From NCBI GenBank assembly GCA_039698035.1, contig JBDKSW010000009.1:186001-250000 (forward strand): a stretch of 64,000 nucleotides of DNA, written 5' to 3'. Positions 52,675 through 61,048 of this stretch are shown here, piece after piece (position 1 is the stretch's first letter; the number at the start of each line of letters is the position of its first letter). Made by a program: the position numbers and the translations under genes. Under the pieces are notes generated by a model that was given only the letters and a program-made list of their open reading frames with translations, had not been told where the DNA came from and did not search any database. This DNA is from JAJFUI01 sp039698035. GTDB lineage: Bacteria; Planctomycetota; Planctomycetia; Pirellulales; Thermoguttaceae.

Positions 52675-53522
52675 TGTTGCAACCATCGTCCATCATCGGT
52701 CCGCCCGGCGGTTGGGGGCGGCAAAAGCCGCCGTGCGGAGTCGGCCTCGATCCGGGCCATCCGCTGACACGAGGGCTCGTCGCCTTTTGGACGCTCAATG
52801 AGGGCGCGGGGCGAGTCGTGCGTTCTTCGAGGGGCGTCTTCGGCGCCCTGACGGGCAATGCCAAGTGGGCCAACACGAGTCGAGGCGTCGTCGCCGACTT
52901 CGACGGACCGACGCCCGGGACGAGCGCCCTGGCGACGGGCGTCTACTGCTCGCTAGGAACGGCCGAACGACCGGACTTTTCGATGTTCGCCCTGATCTAT
53001 CCGAGGTCGCTGGCGTACTACGGTTCGATCATGTCCGATCAGGTGAACGTGGCCGACTCGAGCATTCGAACGATGTTTTATTTTAGCGCCGCCAAAGGGC
53101 TTCGCGTGGACGTTGGCAACGGAACGAGTTACACGGTGTGTGTCGCCGACGACATTTTGGTGACGAATAGCTGGCAGGCGGTTGGGTTTACCAGGAGGAA
53201 CGGAGTGGGGCAATTTTACCTGAACGGCTTGCCCGTCGGGACGCCGACAGCTTGTACGACGTTGGCCCCGGCGGCCGTGGTTCCATGGTCGCTGGGTCGG
53301 ATGTGCGATTCGGGATTTACGACGGGTTATGCCAATATGCAATTGGCGGCCGCCGGCATCTGGAACGTTGGTTTGTCGAGCGAGTCGATGCGGTTGCTGT
53401 ACGCCCTTCCCTATTGCATGCACGAGGGCAGCGCGACGCCCATGCGGCCTGAGGGGATCGTGCGGCCGCTGATCGATGGTTCGTTGATTCCGGACTCTCA
53501 ACTCATGGGAGCGACAGCATGA
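52674..53522 (+). CDS. LamG/concanavalin-A-like virion protein
   Basis: A 282-aa protein. The segment GLVAFWTLNEGAGRVV, then FDGPTP and YLNGLPVGTPT, marks a LamG-like jelly-roll domain (about residues 33-250), which often binds carbohydrates. It may mediate host or particle surface binding. Coupled to both neighbours by four-base-type overlaps (TGATG before, ATGA after). Confidence 0.7.
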   Translation: MLQPSSIIGPPGGWGRQKPPCGVGLDPGHPLTRGLVAFWTLNEGAGRVVRSSRGVFGALTGNAKWANTSRGVVADFDGPTPGTSALATGVYCSLGTAERPDFSMFALIYPRSLAYYGSIMSDQVNVADSSIRTMFYFSAAKGLRVDVGNGTSYTVCVADDILVTNSWQAVGFTRRNGVGQFYLNGLPVGTPTACTTLAPAAVVPWSLGRMCDSGFTTGYANMQLAAAGIWNVGLSSESMRLLYALPYCMHEGSATPMRPEGIVRPLIDGSLIPDSQLMGATA

Positions 53523-54517
53523 AATACCTTGGCAATCTGCCCGCCGGGCAGACCGTCACGTTTCTGTTTGCGACGAACGATGGCAACGGCGCGGCCGTCG
53601 CGCCGACCACCGTCGGCACGATCAGCGTCTACAAAGACAACGGAATCTCCGAAACGGCTGCCGGTGTCACGTACACGCCGAGCTTCGACGGATTGACCGG
53701 CGTCAACGCCGTGACGATCACCACGACCGACGCCTTCTACGCGGCCGGCCATGACTTCGCGGTCGTCCTCAGCGGAGCCGTCATCGACGGCGAGACGGTC
53801 AATGCGGTCTTGGCGCAGTTTTCGATCGCAAACCGTCGAGCGGCCGCGACGTTCGATTGGGCCGCCGATGTCAGCAATCCGCCGACGATTCCGACCAAGG
53901 AACAAATTGCCACTCAGGTCGAAACCCAAATCATTTCCGAAACCGACGGCAACCTGGTGCTCAAGGCGATCACCGACAAAATCGCGGCGGTGAATCCGAG
54001 TCTTTCGGGGCTCACCTTGGCCGCGATTGCCTCCCAGGTCCGAACCGAGCTGTCCACTGAACTGGCTCGCATCGACGCGGCAATCAGCAGTCGGCTCGCG
54101 GCCGCAGGCTATACGGCGCCGCCGACCGCGGCGCAAAACGCGGCCGCCTCGGCCGCCGCCCTGCTGTTGACGCCGGCGAACAAATTGGCGAGCGACAGCC
54201 TCGGCCAAGTGACGGCCAGCAATCCTGGCGGCTTGACGTCCGAGCAAAGCGCCCTGCTGAGTTCCGTGGCCAGCGCCGCGGGCACGCTCACCGCTGCGGA
54301 ACGCAACGCGGTGGCCGATGCCCTGCTGACGCGCGCCAACGCCGTCGACGGCAAAACGTTGCAAGAGGCCTTACGAATCATGGCGGCCGTGCTGGCAGGC
54401 CGAGTCACGGGGGCCGGCACCGGCACGGAAACCTTCAAGGGACTTGACGGCGCCACGGTGCGGGCCATCGTGTCGACCGACGCTGACGCCAACCGCACGA
54501 ACGTGGCCTACTCATGA
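53519..54517 (+). CDS. Ala/Thr-rich phage-module protein, fibre-like
   Basis: A 332-aa protein. The N-terminal ~115 residues are beta-rich (an immunoglobulin-like pattern, TVTFLFATNDGNGAAVAPT). The remainder is Ala-rich and helical, with heptad-like runs (TELSTELARIDAAISSRL). A trimeric fibre or spike shaft is a reasonable guess. Both ends overlap the neighbours by four bases. Confidence 0.6.
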   Translation: MKYLGNLPAGQTVTFLFATNDGNGAAVAPTTVGTISVYKDNGISETAAGVTYTPSFDGLTGVNAVTITTTDAFYAAGHDFAVVLSGAVIDGETVNAVLAQFSIANRRAAATFDWAADVSNPPTIPTKEQIATQVETQIISETDGNLVLKAITDKIAAVNPSLSGLTLAAIASQVRTELSTELARIDAAISSRLAAAGYTAPPTAAQNAAASAAALLLTPANKLASDSLGQVTASNPGGLTSEQSALLSSVASAAGTLTAAERNAVADALLTRANAVDGKTLQEALRIMAAVLAGRVTGAGTGTETFKGLDGATVRAIVSTDADANRTNVAYS

Positions 54518-54690
54518 AACTGACCTTTCTCCAACGAACGTTCGCCCCGAGAACCTTCCGCTCGGTCACCATGGCGGGATTGACCACGCGCGGCCCATAT
54601 CGGGTGGCCGGCGCGCAACAGCATTGCTCGGGCGCCACGGCCGCACAGGACGTTCGCAGCGGCGCAACCACGGGACAAAGCCATGTCTGA
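54514..54690 (+). CDS. 58-aa phage-module protein
   Basis: A short gene overlapping the previous stop (ATGA) and the next start (54683). The product begins MKLTFLQRTFAPRTFRSVTM and is basic at the N-terminus, with two Cys. It is kept as a gene because of the perfect coupling at both ends. Function unknown. Confidence 0.5.
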   Translation: MKLTFLQRTFAPRTFRSVTMAGLTTRGPYRVAGAQQHCSGATAAQDVRSGATTGQSHV

Positions 54691-55081
54691 AGCAATCGAC
54701 ATTCACGGAACGGCCTTTAAGAACGGCTCGCTCACCTTGTTGGCGCGGATCGTCGATGACAACGGCGCCAACCTGACGCTGGCCGCCGCCAATTCGGTGC
54801 GCTACAGCGTCTACCTGCTTGACGACCAGGACCCCGACGTTCGCACGGCGGTCGAAGGGCATGACAATGTCGGGCTGACCATCGCGGACGTTCTGTTCAG
54901 TTCGCTTCAAACCGGCTCGATTTGGACGGTGGACACGACCGGGTACAACTTTCGCCACGTGTTGGATGTTTCGTCCCATCCAGCCTTCACGCTGGCCGGC
55001 CGCCGCTATCTGGTCGAATACCGGGTGATGCCCGTGGTGGGCCAGGTCATTCTTGTTCGCTTCCGAATCAACGTCATTTAA
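54683..55081 (+). CDS. Phage-module protein, unknown (beta-rich)
   Basis: A 132-aa protein. The pattern GSLTLLARIVDDNGANLTLAAAN resembles a small beta-sandwich domain found in phage tail-proximal proteins. The segment FRHVLDVSSHPAFTLAGRRYLVEYR is well conserved-looking. It overlaps the 58-aa gene by eight bases and is followed after 9 bases by the next gene. Confidence 0.58.
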   Translation: MSEAIDIHGTAFKNGSLTLLARIVDDNGANLTLAAANSVRYSVYLLDDQDPDVRTAVEGHDNVGLTIADVLFSSLQTGSIWTVDTTGYNFRHVLDVSSHPAFTLAGRRYLVEYRVMPVVGQVILVRFRINVI

Positions 55082-55090
55082 GAGGCTCTC

Positions 55091-55303
55091 ATGTCCGACA
55101 TCCAACAGATTGCGACGATCAAGAGCCAGACGCTGGCTCGCATCGTGGAGATCACATCGCAGCCCAAGCCGACGTATCAGATCGACGGGCAACTGGTCGC
55201 CTGGGGCGACTATCTATCGCAGTTGCAGCGGGTCATTGACTGGTGCAACGAAAAGCTGGCCGGCGAGGCGCCCTTCGAGTTTCAATCGCAGGCCTTTACA
55301 TGA
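55091..55303 (+). CDS. Small phage-module protein
   Basis: A 70-aa acidic, helical protein (MSDIQQIATIKSQTLARI, then WGDYLSQLQRVIDWCNEKL). Preceded by AAGAGGCTCTC. In other planctomycete phage-like regions short helical proteins of this kind accompany tail genes, but I cannot name it. Confidence 0.55.
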   Translation: MSDIQQIATIKSQTLARIVEITSQPKPTYQIDGQLVAWGDYLSQLQRVIDWCNEKLAGEAPFEFQSQAFT

Positions 55304-55383
55304 TCCGTTGGCGCGAAGGCATGGCGGATCCATGAGACGGACGCGGTTGCGACGCCATCAAGCTCCTTTCCAGGGAAGTTTCC

Positions 55384-56052
55384 ATGACCATGATGAGTCC
55401 TCTCAATGATTTGGCGGCGGTTGCCGACGGCATGGAGACTGTCCGCCTGCTGCGGCGCGGCAACGACTCGGTTCAGATCGCCGAGGTGATCGCCCATGCC
55501 TTGCGACGCGCCATCAGCACGGGCGAGGCGTCGATCGTCAGTCGGGGCGATGTCCACAAGAGCCCGGCAACCAATGGCCAGTGCACGATGGCAACCACGG
55601 CCTGGCACCTGCCCGTCGCCGAGCTGCCCGAGTCACCAAGCCTGGGCGATGTCATTCTCGATGGGCAAGGCGAACGTTGGACGGTCATGACCGTCAAGCA
55701 GGCGACGCTCGGCGCGCGATGGCGCTGCGAAACCCGCAACGTTGCGATTGCCTATGGGCTCGATGACACGATTTCCGTGCTGAAAGCGGCCACGGTCAAC
55801 GGCCAAACAACGTGGCAGACCTGGAAAACGGGCATCCGCGCGCGCATCCAGCTAAGCAACACGGAGATCGACACGGAGGCCGAAACGCCTGCGACAACGC
55901 GCAGCTATCGCATCTTCGTGGCCGAGGATCTGGACCTGGACCACAACTGCTGCGTTCGCGGGCCGGATGGAACCCTCTACACGCTGACGGGCACGGTTGG
56001 CGGCTACCGCATCGGCGAGTTGCAGACGATCGAGGCGGAGATCACCAGTTAG
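55384..56052 (+). CDS. Phage-module protein, unknown; last intact gene of the module
   Basis: A 222-aa protein after CCAGGGAAGTTTCC. Helical N-terminal third (EVIAHALRRAISTGE), then two beta-rich halves (ERWTVMTVKQATLGARW; FVAEDLDLDHNCCVRGPDG). Head-tail joining or neck proteins can look like this, but I cannot confirm it. The next gene in the module appears truncated (56053-56155). Confidence 0.55.
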   Translation: MTMMSPLNDLAAVADGMETVRLLRRGNDSVQIAEVIAHALRRAISTGEASIVSRGDVHKSPATNGQCTMATTAWHLPVAELPESPSLGDVILDGQGERWTVMTVKQATLGARWRCETRNVAIAYGLDDTISVLKAATVNGQTTWQTWKTGIRARIQLSNTEIDTEAETPATTRSYRIFVAEDLDLDHNCCVRGPDGTLYTLTGTVGGYRIGELQTIEAEITS

Positions 56053-56155
56053 CATCGATTGCCACGACGCTTGCCGTCACGGTTGACGGACGTTCCGGCA
56101 GCCCCATCGCCGGTGCTTGGGTGACCGTGGCATATGATGGCGCGCGGTCGCCGCA
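56053..56155 (+). pseudogene. Truncated Ig-like phage gene fragment
   Basis: Right after the previous stop, one frame reads SIATTLAVTVDGRSGSPIAG and on to WVTVAYDG, the pattern of a carboxypeptidase-regulatory or Ig-like beta-domain. It then dissolves into Arg/Pro-rich non-coding-type sequence. No start codon with a binding site is visible. It is best read as the cut end of a further virion gene, marking the right edge of the module. Confidence 0.4.
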
Positions 56156-56342
56156 GTCGGCATGCCGCCTCGAATTCTTTTGGCCCATTCTCGCCCATTT
56201 TCTCGGCATTGCGTTGCATTCTGGGCGGCGCGATCCTCCTCGCAGACATCCTTGGCACGCCAGTTGCGTTAGCTGCCCGACGCCACGCCGGGTCGGCCCA
56301 TTTGGTCGGCCGCAAGGCCAGCCAGCAACCAAGGAATTTGCG

Positions 56343-57125
56343 ATGATCCGTTCCATCTCCATTCTCGGCGGCCACGGCCGTCGCGGCGCCCCCGACTCAT
56401 TCGACCGCATTGACCTGCATATGGGCCAAGTCGTCAGCATTGTCGGCCCGACCGGTTCCGGCAAGACGACGCTCATCAACGATATCGAGCTATTCGCCGG
56501 TGGCGACACGCCGAGCGGCCGTAGCGTACTGATCAACGGCCAGCCCGCCCCGGTCGAGTATCGTTACAACCCGGCGAAGAACCCGATCGCTCTGATCACC
56601 CAACACACGACATTCCTCTCCGACCTGCCGGTCCGCCAGTTCTTGCTGACCCACTCGAAGGTTCGCACCGGCGGCAGCGAGTCGCCCGAGATGATGATGG
56701 AAGCCATCGAGTTCGCCAACAAGCTGACCGGCGAGCCGATCGACCTGGACAACCGGATGACGGAGCTCTCGGGCGGTCAGACCCGGGCGCTGCTGATCGC
56801 CGATGCGACGGTCATTTGCAGCACGCCGGTCGTTCTGCTGGACGAGGTCGAAAACGCGGGCATCCATCGCACGCGCGCCGTGCAGTTGCTTCGCGAGTTC
56901 CGCAAGATTTTCATTTTCGTGACGCACGATCCGCGGATCGCGCTGCTGAGCGACTTCCGCATCGTCATGCAGAGCGGCCGCGTCACTCAAGTGCTTTCGA
57001 CAAGCGAGGAAGAGCGCGGCGTTTCGGCGCACGTCAATCGTCTGGACGACGCCCTTTCGGCCTTGCGGGAAAAACTTCGCATGGGCCATCGTCTCAACGC
57101 CGGCGAATTGCAGGAGGTTGCATGA
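56343..57125 (+). CDS. Soluble ABC-type ATPase of a probable metallocofactor assembly cluster
   Basis: A 260-aa ATPase. Walker A is GPTGSGKT (35-42), Q-loop Gln87, signature LSGGQ (142-146), Walker B VVLLDEVE (163-170), H-loop His195. It has no membrane segment and no permease gene is nearby, so it is a stand-alone ABC ATPase in the manner of SufC. A Ser/Arg/Glu-rich tail follows. The stop overlaps the next ATG (ATGA), which couples it to a Cys-rich GTPase. With a NifS-like desulfurase and an Fe-S protein downstream, a role in building or moving an Fe-S or metal centre is likely (inference). Confidence 0.82.
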   Translation: MIRSISILGGHGRRGAPDSFDRIDLHMGQVVSIVGPTGSGKTTLINDIELFAGGDTPSGRSVLINGQPAPVEYRYNPAKNPIALITQHTTFLSDLPVRQFLLTHSKVRTGGSESPEMMMEAIEFANKLTGEPIDLDNRMTELSGGQTRALLIADATVICSTPVVLLDEVENAGIHRTRAVQLLREFRKIFIFVTHDPRIALLSDFRIVMQSGRVTQVLSTSEEERGVSAHVNRLDDALSALREKLRMGHRLNAGELQEVA

Positions 57126-57823
57126 AAGTCGTTATTTGTGCCGGGCCGGCCACCACCGGCAAGACCTCGGTGGTGCGTCATACCGCAAAGAAATTATTGC
57201 ACGCTGGTCATCGCGTGGCGTTTGTCAAGCTCGATGTTCAGTACGCCGACGAGGATGAGTTGCTCGCCGAGGAATTGAAGATTCCGACGCGCAAGGTCTA
57301 CTCCGGCGAATTGTGCCCCGATCACTGCAATGTCATGGTCCTCGGCGATGCCATGCAGTGGGCCGAGCAAAACGGCTGCGGGATTCTCATGGTCGAAACC
57401 GCGGGGCTTTGTCTCCGGTGTTCGCCCTATGTCGATGGCGGCCTGGGCATCGTGGTGCTCGAAGCCACCAGCGGCATGAATCTGCCGCTGAAAGTCGGGC
57501 CGATGCTCTCCCTGGCCGATCTGGCCGTGGTGACGAAAATTGACCGCATTTCGCAAGCCGAACGCGAGGTGTTCCGGTCGCGGATTCAAGACGTGGCTCC
57601 GAACGTCCGCGTTCGCGAGGTCAATGCGCTGCACGGCATCGGCATCGATCCGTTGGTGGCCGAGGTCTTGGAAACGCCTGATGTCGCTGGTCCGCTGTTC
57701 CTGCGGGGCAACCCGCCGGTCGGCACCTGCACGATCTGCGTTGGCAAGAAGGAGATCGGCTGGCAGTCGCACTTCGGCGTCGTTCGCGCCTTGGACAACC
57801 AGGTGTTTTACCGGGGCGAATAG
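57122..57823 (+). CDS. Cys-rich HypB/UreG-like GTPase
   Basis: A 233-aa P-loop GTPase. Walker A is GPATTGKTS (8-16), G3-type ETAG (92-95), G4 TKID (138-141). Cysteines lie in pairs: CPDHC (65-69), CLRC (97-100), CTIC (203-206), plus Cys6 and Cys86. HypB and UreG insert nickel; the Cys pairs here could bind a metal or an Fe-S cluster. The ATG overlaps the ABC gene stop. The desulfurase begins 32 bases downstream. The target enzyme is unknown. Confidence 0.82.
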   Translation: MKVVICAGPATTGKTSVVRHTAKKLLHAGHRVAFVKLDVQYADEDELLAEELKIPTRKVYSGELCPDHCNVMVLGDAMQWAEQNGCGILMVETAGLCLRCSPYVDGGLGIVVLEATSGMNLPLKVGPMLSLADLAVVTKIDRISQAEREVFRSRIQDVAPNVRVREVNALHGIGIDPLVAEVLETPDVAGPLFLRGNPPVGTCTICVGKKEIGWQSHFGVVRALDNQVFYRGE

Positions 57824-57855
57824 ATTCGTCCGCACGCCGTGTGCAAGGACCGAAC

Positions 57856-59049
57856 ATGACAGCACGTATCTATTTCGACAACGCCGCCACGACGCCGCCC
57901 GATCCGCGGGTGATCGAGACTGCTCAGCCTTACCTGTCGCGGCTTTGGGGCAACCCGTCCAGCCTGCATCTGGAGGGACGGGAAGCCCATCAAGCGGTCG
58001 ATACGGCGCGGCGGCACGTGGCCGACCTGATCGGCGCGCGGCCGGAAGAGATTGTCTTCACCGGCAGCGGCACCGAAGCCGACAACATGGCGATCCAGGG
58101 TGTCGCCCTGGCGGCCGCCGGCGGTCCATGCCACATCATTGCGAGCGCGGTCGAGCATCCGGCCGTGTTGGAATGTTGCCGTGCCTTGGAGCAACGCGGC
58201 GTCGCGGTTAGCCTGTTGCCGGTCGATGACCAAGGCATCGTTAACCCGGCCGATTTAGAGCGCGCGCTGCGGTCCGACACGCGGTTGGTCTCGATCATGA
58301 CGGCCAACAACGTCCTGGGCACGCTTCAGCCCGTGGCCGAGCTGGCTGCCATTGCCCGCCGTCACGGTGTTCTGTTTCATACGGACGCCGTTCAAGCGGC
58401 TGGCAAGATTCGCATTGATGTCCACTCGCAGCAGATCGACTTGCTCTCGCTTTCCGCCCACAAGCTGCATGGACCGAAGGGCATCGGCGCTTTGTACGTC
58501 CGCGACGGCGTCCAGTTGCCGGCGTTGCTTCCAGGCGGTGGGCAGGAGGGCGGCCGCCGCTCGGGTACGGAAAACGTCGCCGCGATGGTTGGCTTTGGCC
58601 GTGCGGCGGAAGTCGCTCGGCTTGAAATGGCGGAGGAGGCTGCCCGGCTCGTCCGCATCCGCGATTTCATCATCGACTCGGTGTCGGAGACGATCGACAA
58701 CGCCTATCTGATAGGTCACCGCTTTCGACGGCTGCCGGGCCACATCTGCTTTGGCTTCCACGGGATGGAAGGCGAGGCGATCAAGTTGTTGCTGGCGTTG
58801 GACGAGGCTGGCATCGCCGTTTCCAGCGGCAGCGCGTGCAGCAGCAACCATGCTGGACAACCGTCGCACGTGCTCCAGGCCGTCGGCCTCGATCCGATCC
58901 AGGCCCGCGGCTCGTTGCGAATCACGTTGGGCCGCTTCAATGCGATGGAGCAAGCTCAGCGGTTTGTCGAAGTGCTGCCGGCCCTCGTCCAATCGCTGCG
59001 ACCGATGCACGGCATGACGCGCCACGAAAGGACAACCGTGCCAGTTTAG
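57856..59049 (+). CDS. NifS-like cysteine desulfurase
   Basis: A 397-aa PLP enzyme of normal length. PLP Lys203 is in SLSAHKLHGPKG. His100-type region ASAVEHPAVL and the active-site loop SSGSACSS with Cys328 are present. The start is the ATG after ACCGAAC; an ATG-less extension from 57841 adds five residues. It supplies sulfur as persulfide. It is separated from the GTPase by 32 bases and precedes the Fe-S protein gene by 160 bases, which contain a dispersed repeat (59081). It is a paralogue of the desulfurase whose end lies at 1-201. Confidence 0.93.
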   Translation: MTARIYFDNAATTPPDPRVIETAQPYLSRLWGNPSSLHLEGREAHQAVDTARRHVADLIGARPEEIVFTGSGTEADNMAIQGVALAAAGGPCHIIASAVEHPAVLECCRALEQRGVAVSLLPVDDQGIVNPADLERALRSDTRLVSIMTANNVLGTLQPVAELAAIARRHGVLFHTDAVQAAGKIRIDVHSQQIDLLSLSAHKLHGPKGIGALYVRDGVQLPALLPGGGQEGGRRSGTENVAAMVGFGRAAEVARLEMAEEAARLVRIRDFIIDSVSETIDNAYLIGHRFRRLPGHICFGFHGMEGEAIKLLLALDEAGIAVSSGSACSSNHAGQPSHVLQAVGLDPIQARGSLRITLGRFNAMEQAQRFVEVLPALVQSLRPMHGMTRHERTTVPV

Positions 59050-59080
59050 CAGGCAACTTCAGAGTTGGCCTGCAATTCGG

Positions 59081-59116
59081 TCCCCTTGCCCTTCGTGAGA
59101 GGGCCAGCGTGAGGGC
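59081..59116. repeat. Dispersed G/C-rich repeat
   Basis: TCCCCTTGCCCTTCGTGAGAGGG-type degenerate copy of the family seen at 43741 and 46507. Lies between the desulfurase and the Fe-S protein genes. Confidence 0.5.
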
Positions 59117-59209
59117 GAATCAACCAAGACATCGACACCCAGGGCAGCCATCCTGCAACCGTCATTAACCCGAAATCAATCATTACGCAATCCAAGGAAT
59201 ACGAAGTTC

Positions 59210-59944
59210 ATGGTCACCAGCAACGTCCAACTACCGGGTCTCGATTGTGGCATGTGCGGCTACCGTACGTGCGAGGAGTTTCGCGGCCAACTGGCCACAT
59301 CGCCGGACATGATTCGGCGGTGTATCCATCTTTCCGAGAACCGGGTCCAGCCGGAAGCGCCGGCGGGCGCGCCCGTCATGGCGGCGGCTCAGCCATCGAC
59401 GTGCCAAACCGGGTGCGGCGCATGCAGCGGCGGGGCGACCATTGCCCGCGCCAAGCCGCAGATGCAAGGCCAACTGCCTTGGAAGGATAGCCTGGGCCGC
59501 GACTTCGACTTCTACCTTGAGCACTTCCCCGAAGAACCGGGTCCGCGCGAAATCATTCTTCCGCACAATCCGATCATCACCAGGGAGCTGAACGTTCAGG
59601 TGGGCGACATCCTGCTCGGCCGTCCCCTGGGCATGTCGTGCGGCTGCCCGATTACGCATTGTGGCGTGGCCACGCAAGTCGATATGCGCACCGGCGTAAT
59701 CGTTTGGTGCGTCACCGGTCCGCTCGGCCCCAGAGCGAAAGGTTTCAAGGACCTCGGCTACTACATCGCCGAGGGTTACGAAGGCCTCGTAAAGGATACA
59801 CGCAGCGAACTAAAAGTTGGCATGCGTTACTACTTCCAGCCCCACATGTGCATGTTGCAGTGGCGGCACAGCGGGCTGCTCAACTACCTGAACCGCACTG
59901 GCGACATGTGGCAGGTCCGCTTGGAAGGCCTCTGGATCGGCTAG
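59210..59944 (+). CDS. Cys-rich 4Fe-4S protein of the assembly cluster
   Basis: A 244-aa protein. The N-terminal LPGLDCGMCGYRTCEEFRG with Cys13, 16, 21 and 38 is a 4Fe-4S Fes domain as in RnfB, CdhD/E-type proteins. A second Cys group (65, 69, 72) and a third (144, 146, 151), then Cys167 and Cys214, follow. The middle segment REIILPHNPIITRELNVQVGD is beta-rich. Possible scaffold or the final client of the ABC/GTPase/NifS set. Flanked by two copies of the dispersed repeat (59081, 59969). Confidence 0.8.
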   Translation: MVTSNVQLPGLDCGMCGYRTCEEFRGQLATSPDMIRRCIHLSENRVQPEAPAGAPVMAAAQPSTCQTGCGACSGGATIARAKPQMQGQLPWKDSLGRDFDFYLEHFPEEPGPREIILPHNPIITRELNVQVGDILLGRPLGMSCGCPITHCGVATQVDMRTGVIVWCVTGPLGPRAKGFKDLGYYIAEGYEGLVKDTRSELKVGMRYYFQPHMCMLQWRHSGLLNYLNRTGDMWQVRLEGLWIG

Positions 59945-59968
59945 ACCGACACGGCCGCCAAAAACGAC

Positions 59969-60007
59969 GCCCTCGCCCCCTCTCCCTTTGGGAGAGAGAC
60001 GCGGGGC
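59969..60007. repeat. Dispersed G/C-rich repeat
   Basis: CGCCCTCGCCCCCTCTCCC then TTTGGGAGAGAG, an imperfect inverted repeat of the same family. It lies between convergent stops and could also act as a weak bidirectional terminator. Confidence 0.55.
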
Positions 60008-60046
60008 AACGGCGGGCGAAAGCCCTTCACGCCGCGCGGCGCCAGC

Positions 60047-61048
60047 CTATTCCTGCCGGTCGCACAGATCGAGCGAGCGGGCCAGATCGCGGTTCGTCAG
60101 ATACCATTCGACCGAGCGGCGCAGACCGTCGTCGATGGCCACCTCGGGCCGCCAATTGAGCAGACGTGCGGCCTTCGACACATCGGCCCACGTCGTTGGA
60201 ACGTCGGCCCGATGCATGGGACGGTACTCGATCCGCGCCGTCTTGCCCAAGAGCGAGGCAATCTTTTTGATGACCGCATCGAGCGTCACCACGTGGTCGC
60301 CGCCCAGGTTGATGATCTCGTAGCCGAGCGGCCGCAGCGCGGCGATCGTGCCCCGGGCGATGTCCTCGACGAACGTAAAATCACGGCTTTGTGTTCCATC
60401 GCCGAAAACAACGATCGGCTCGTCCTCCGCAATCCGGCGGATGAATCGGAAGACGCACATGTCGGGCCGACCGGCCGGACCGTAGACGGTGAAGTAACGC
60501 GGGATCGAAATGTCGAGACCGTGCAGGTGGTGATAGCTGAAGGCCAGCGTCTCGGCCGCCTTCTTGGACGCCGCGTACGGCGACAGCGGTCGGTTCGTGT
60601 CGGCGTCCTCGTGATACGGCACTTGGTTGTGCTTGCCGTAGAGGCTCGACGTGGAAGCCAGCAGGAACTTGCGAACGCCCGACCGGCGGCACATTTCCAG
60701 CAGATTGAGCGTGCCTGTGCAGTTCGATTGATAATAGACCCAGGGGTTTGTGACCGACGGCCGGACACCTGCCCGCGCGGCCAAATTGATCACCGCTGCG
60801 AAGGGCGGTTCGCCGCCGACCGACTCGAAGATCGGTTCGATCGCGGTGAGGTCCGAAATGTCCGTTCGGTGGAAATGGAAGTTCTTCCGCGACGTCAACT
60901 GGGCGAGTCGCCATTCCTTCAGGCGTGGATCGTAGGCGTCGTTCAGGTTGTCGACCCCGACGACCGTGTGTCCGACCGTCAGCAGCAGGTCGGCGACCTT
61001 CGAGGCAATGAACCCGGCGCAGCCGGTCAGCAGATAGCGTTCCGTCAT
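60047..61048 (-). CDS. NAD-dependent sugar-nucleotide epimerase (UDP-glucuronate 4-epimerase-like)
   Basis: A 333-aa extended SDR. The Rossmann motif is LLTGCAGFIASKVADLLL (TGxxGFI), with catalytic Ser/Thr in LLASTSSLYG and Tyr-x3-Lys in YAASK. VYGPAGRPDM and the C-terminal WRPEVAIDDGL match GalE/UDP-glucuronate epimerases. It changes sugar stereochemistry for envelope or exopolysaccharide synthesis. Its start overlaps the stop of the NusG-like gene (ATGA). Confidence 0.88.
   Translation of the reverse strand: MTERYLLTGCAGFIASKVADLLLTVGHTVVGVDNLNDAYDPRLKEWRLAQLTSRKNFHFHRTDISDLTAIEPIFESVGGEPPFAAVINLAARAGVRPSVTNPWVYYQSNCTGTLNLLEMCRRSGVRKFLLASTSSLYGKHNQVPYHEDADTNRPLSPYAASKKAAETLAFSYHHLHGLDISIPRYFTVYGPAGRPDMCVFRFIRRIAEDEPIVVFGDGTQSRDFTFVEDIARGTIAALRPLGYEIINLGGDHVVTLDAVIKKIASLLGKTARIEYRPMHRADVPTTWADVSKAARLLNWRPEVAIDDGLRRSVEWYLTNRDLARSLDLCDRQE

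Noticed and set aside
48090..56155. A complete prophage
   Set aside because: No terminase, portal, tape measure, lysis, replication or integrase gene could be found.
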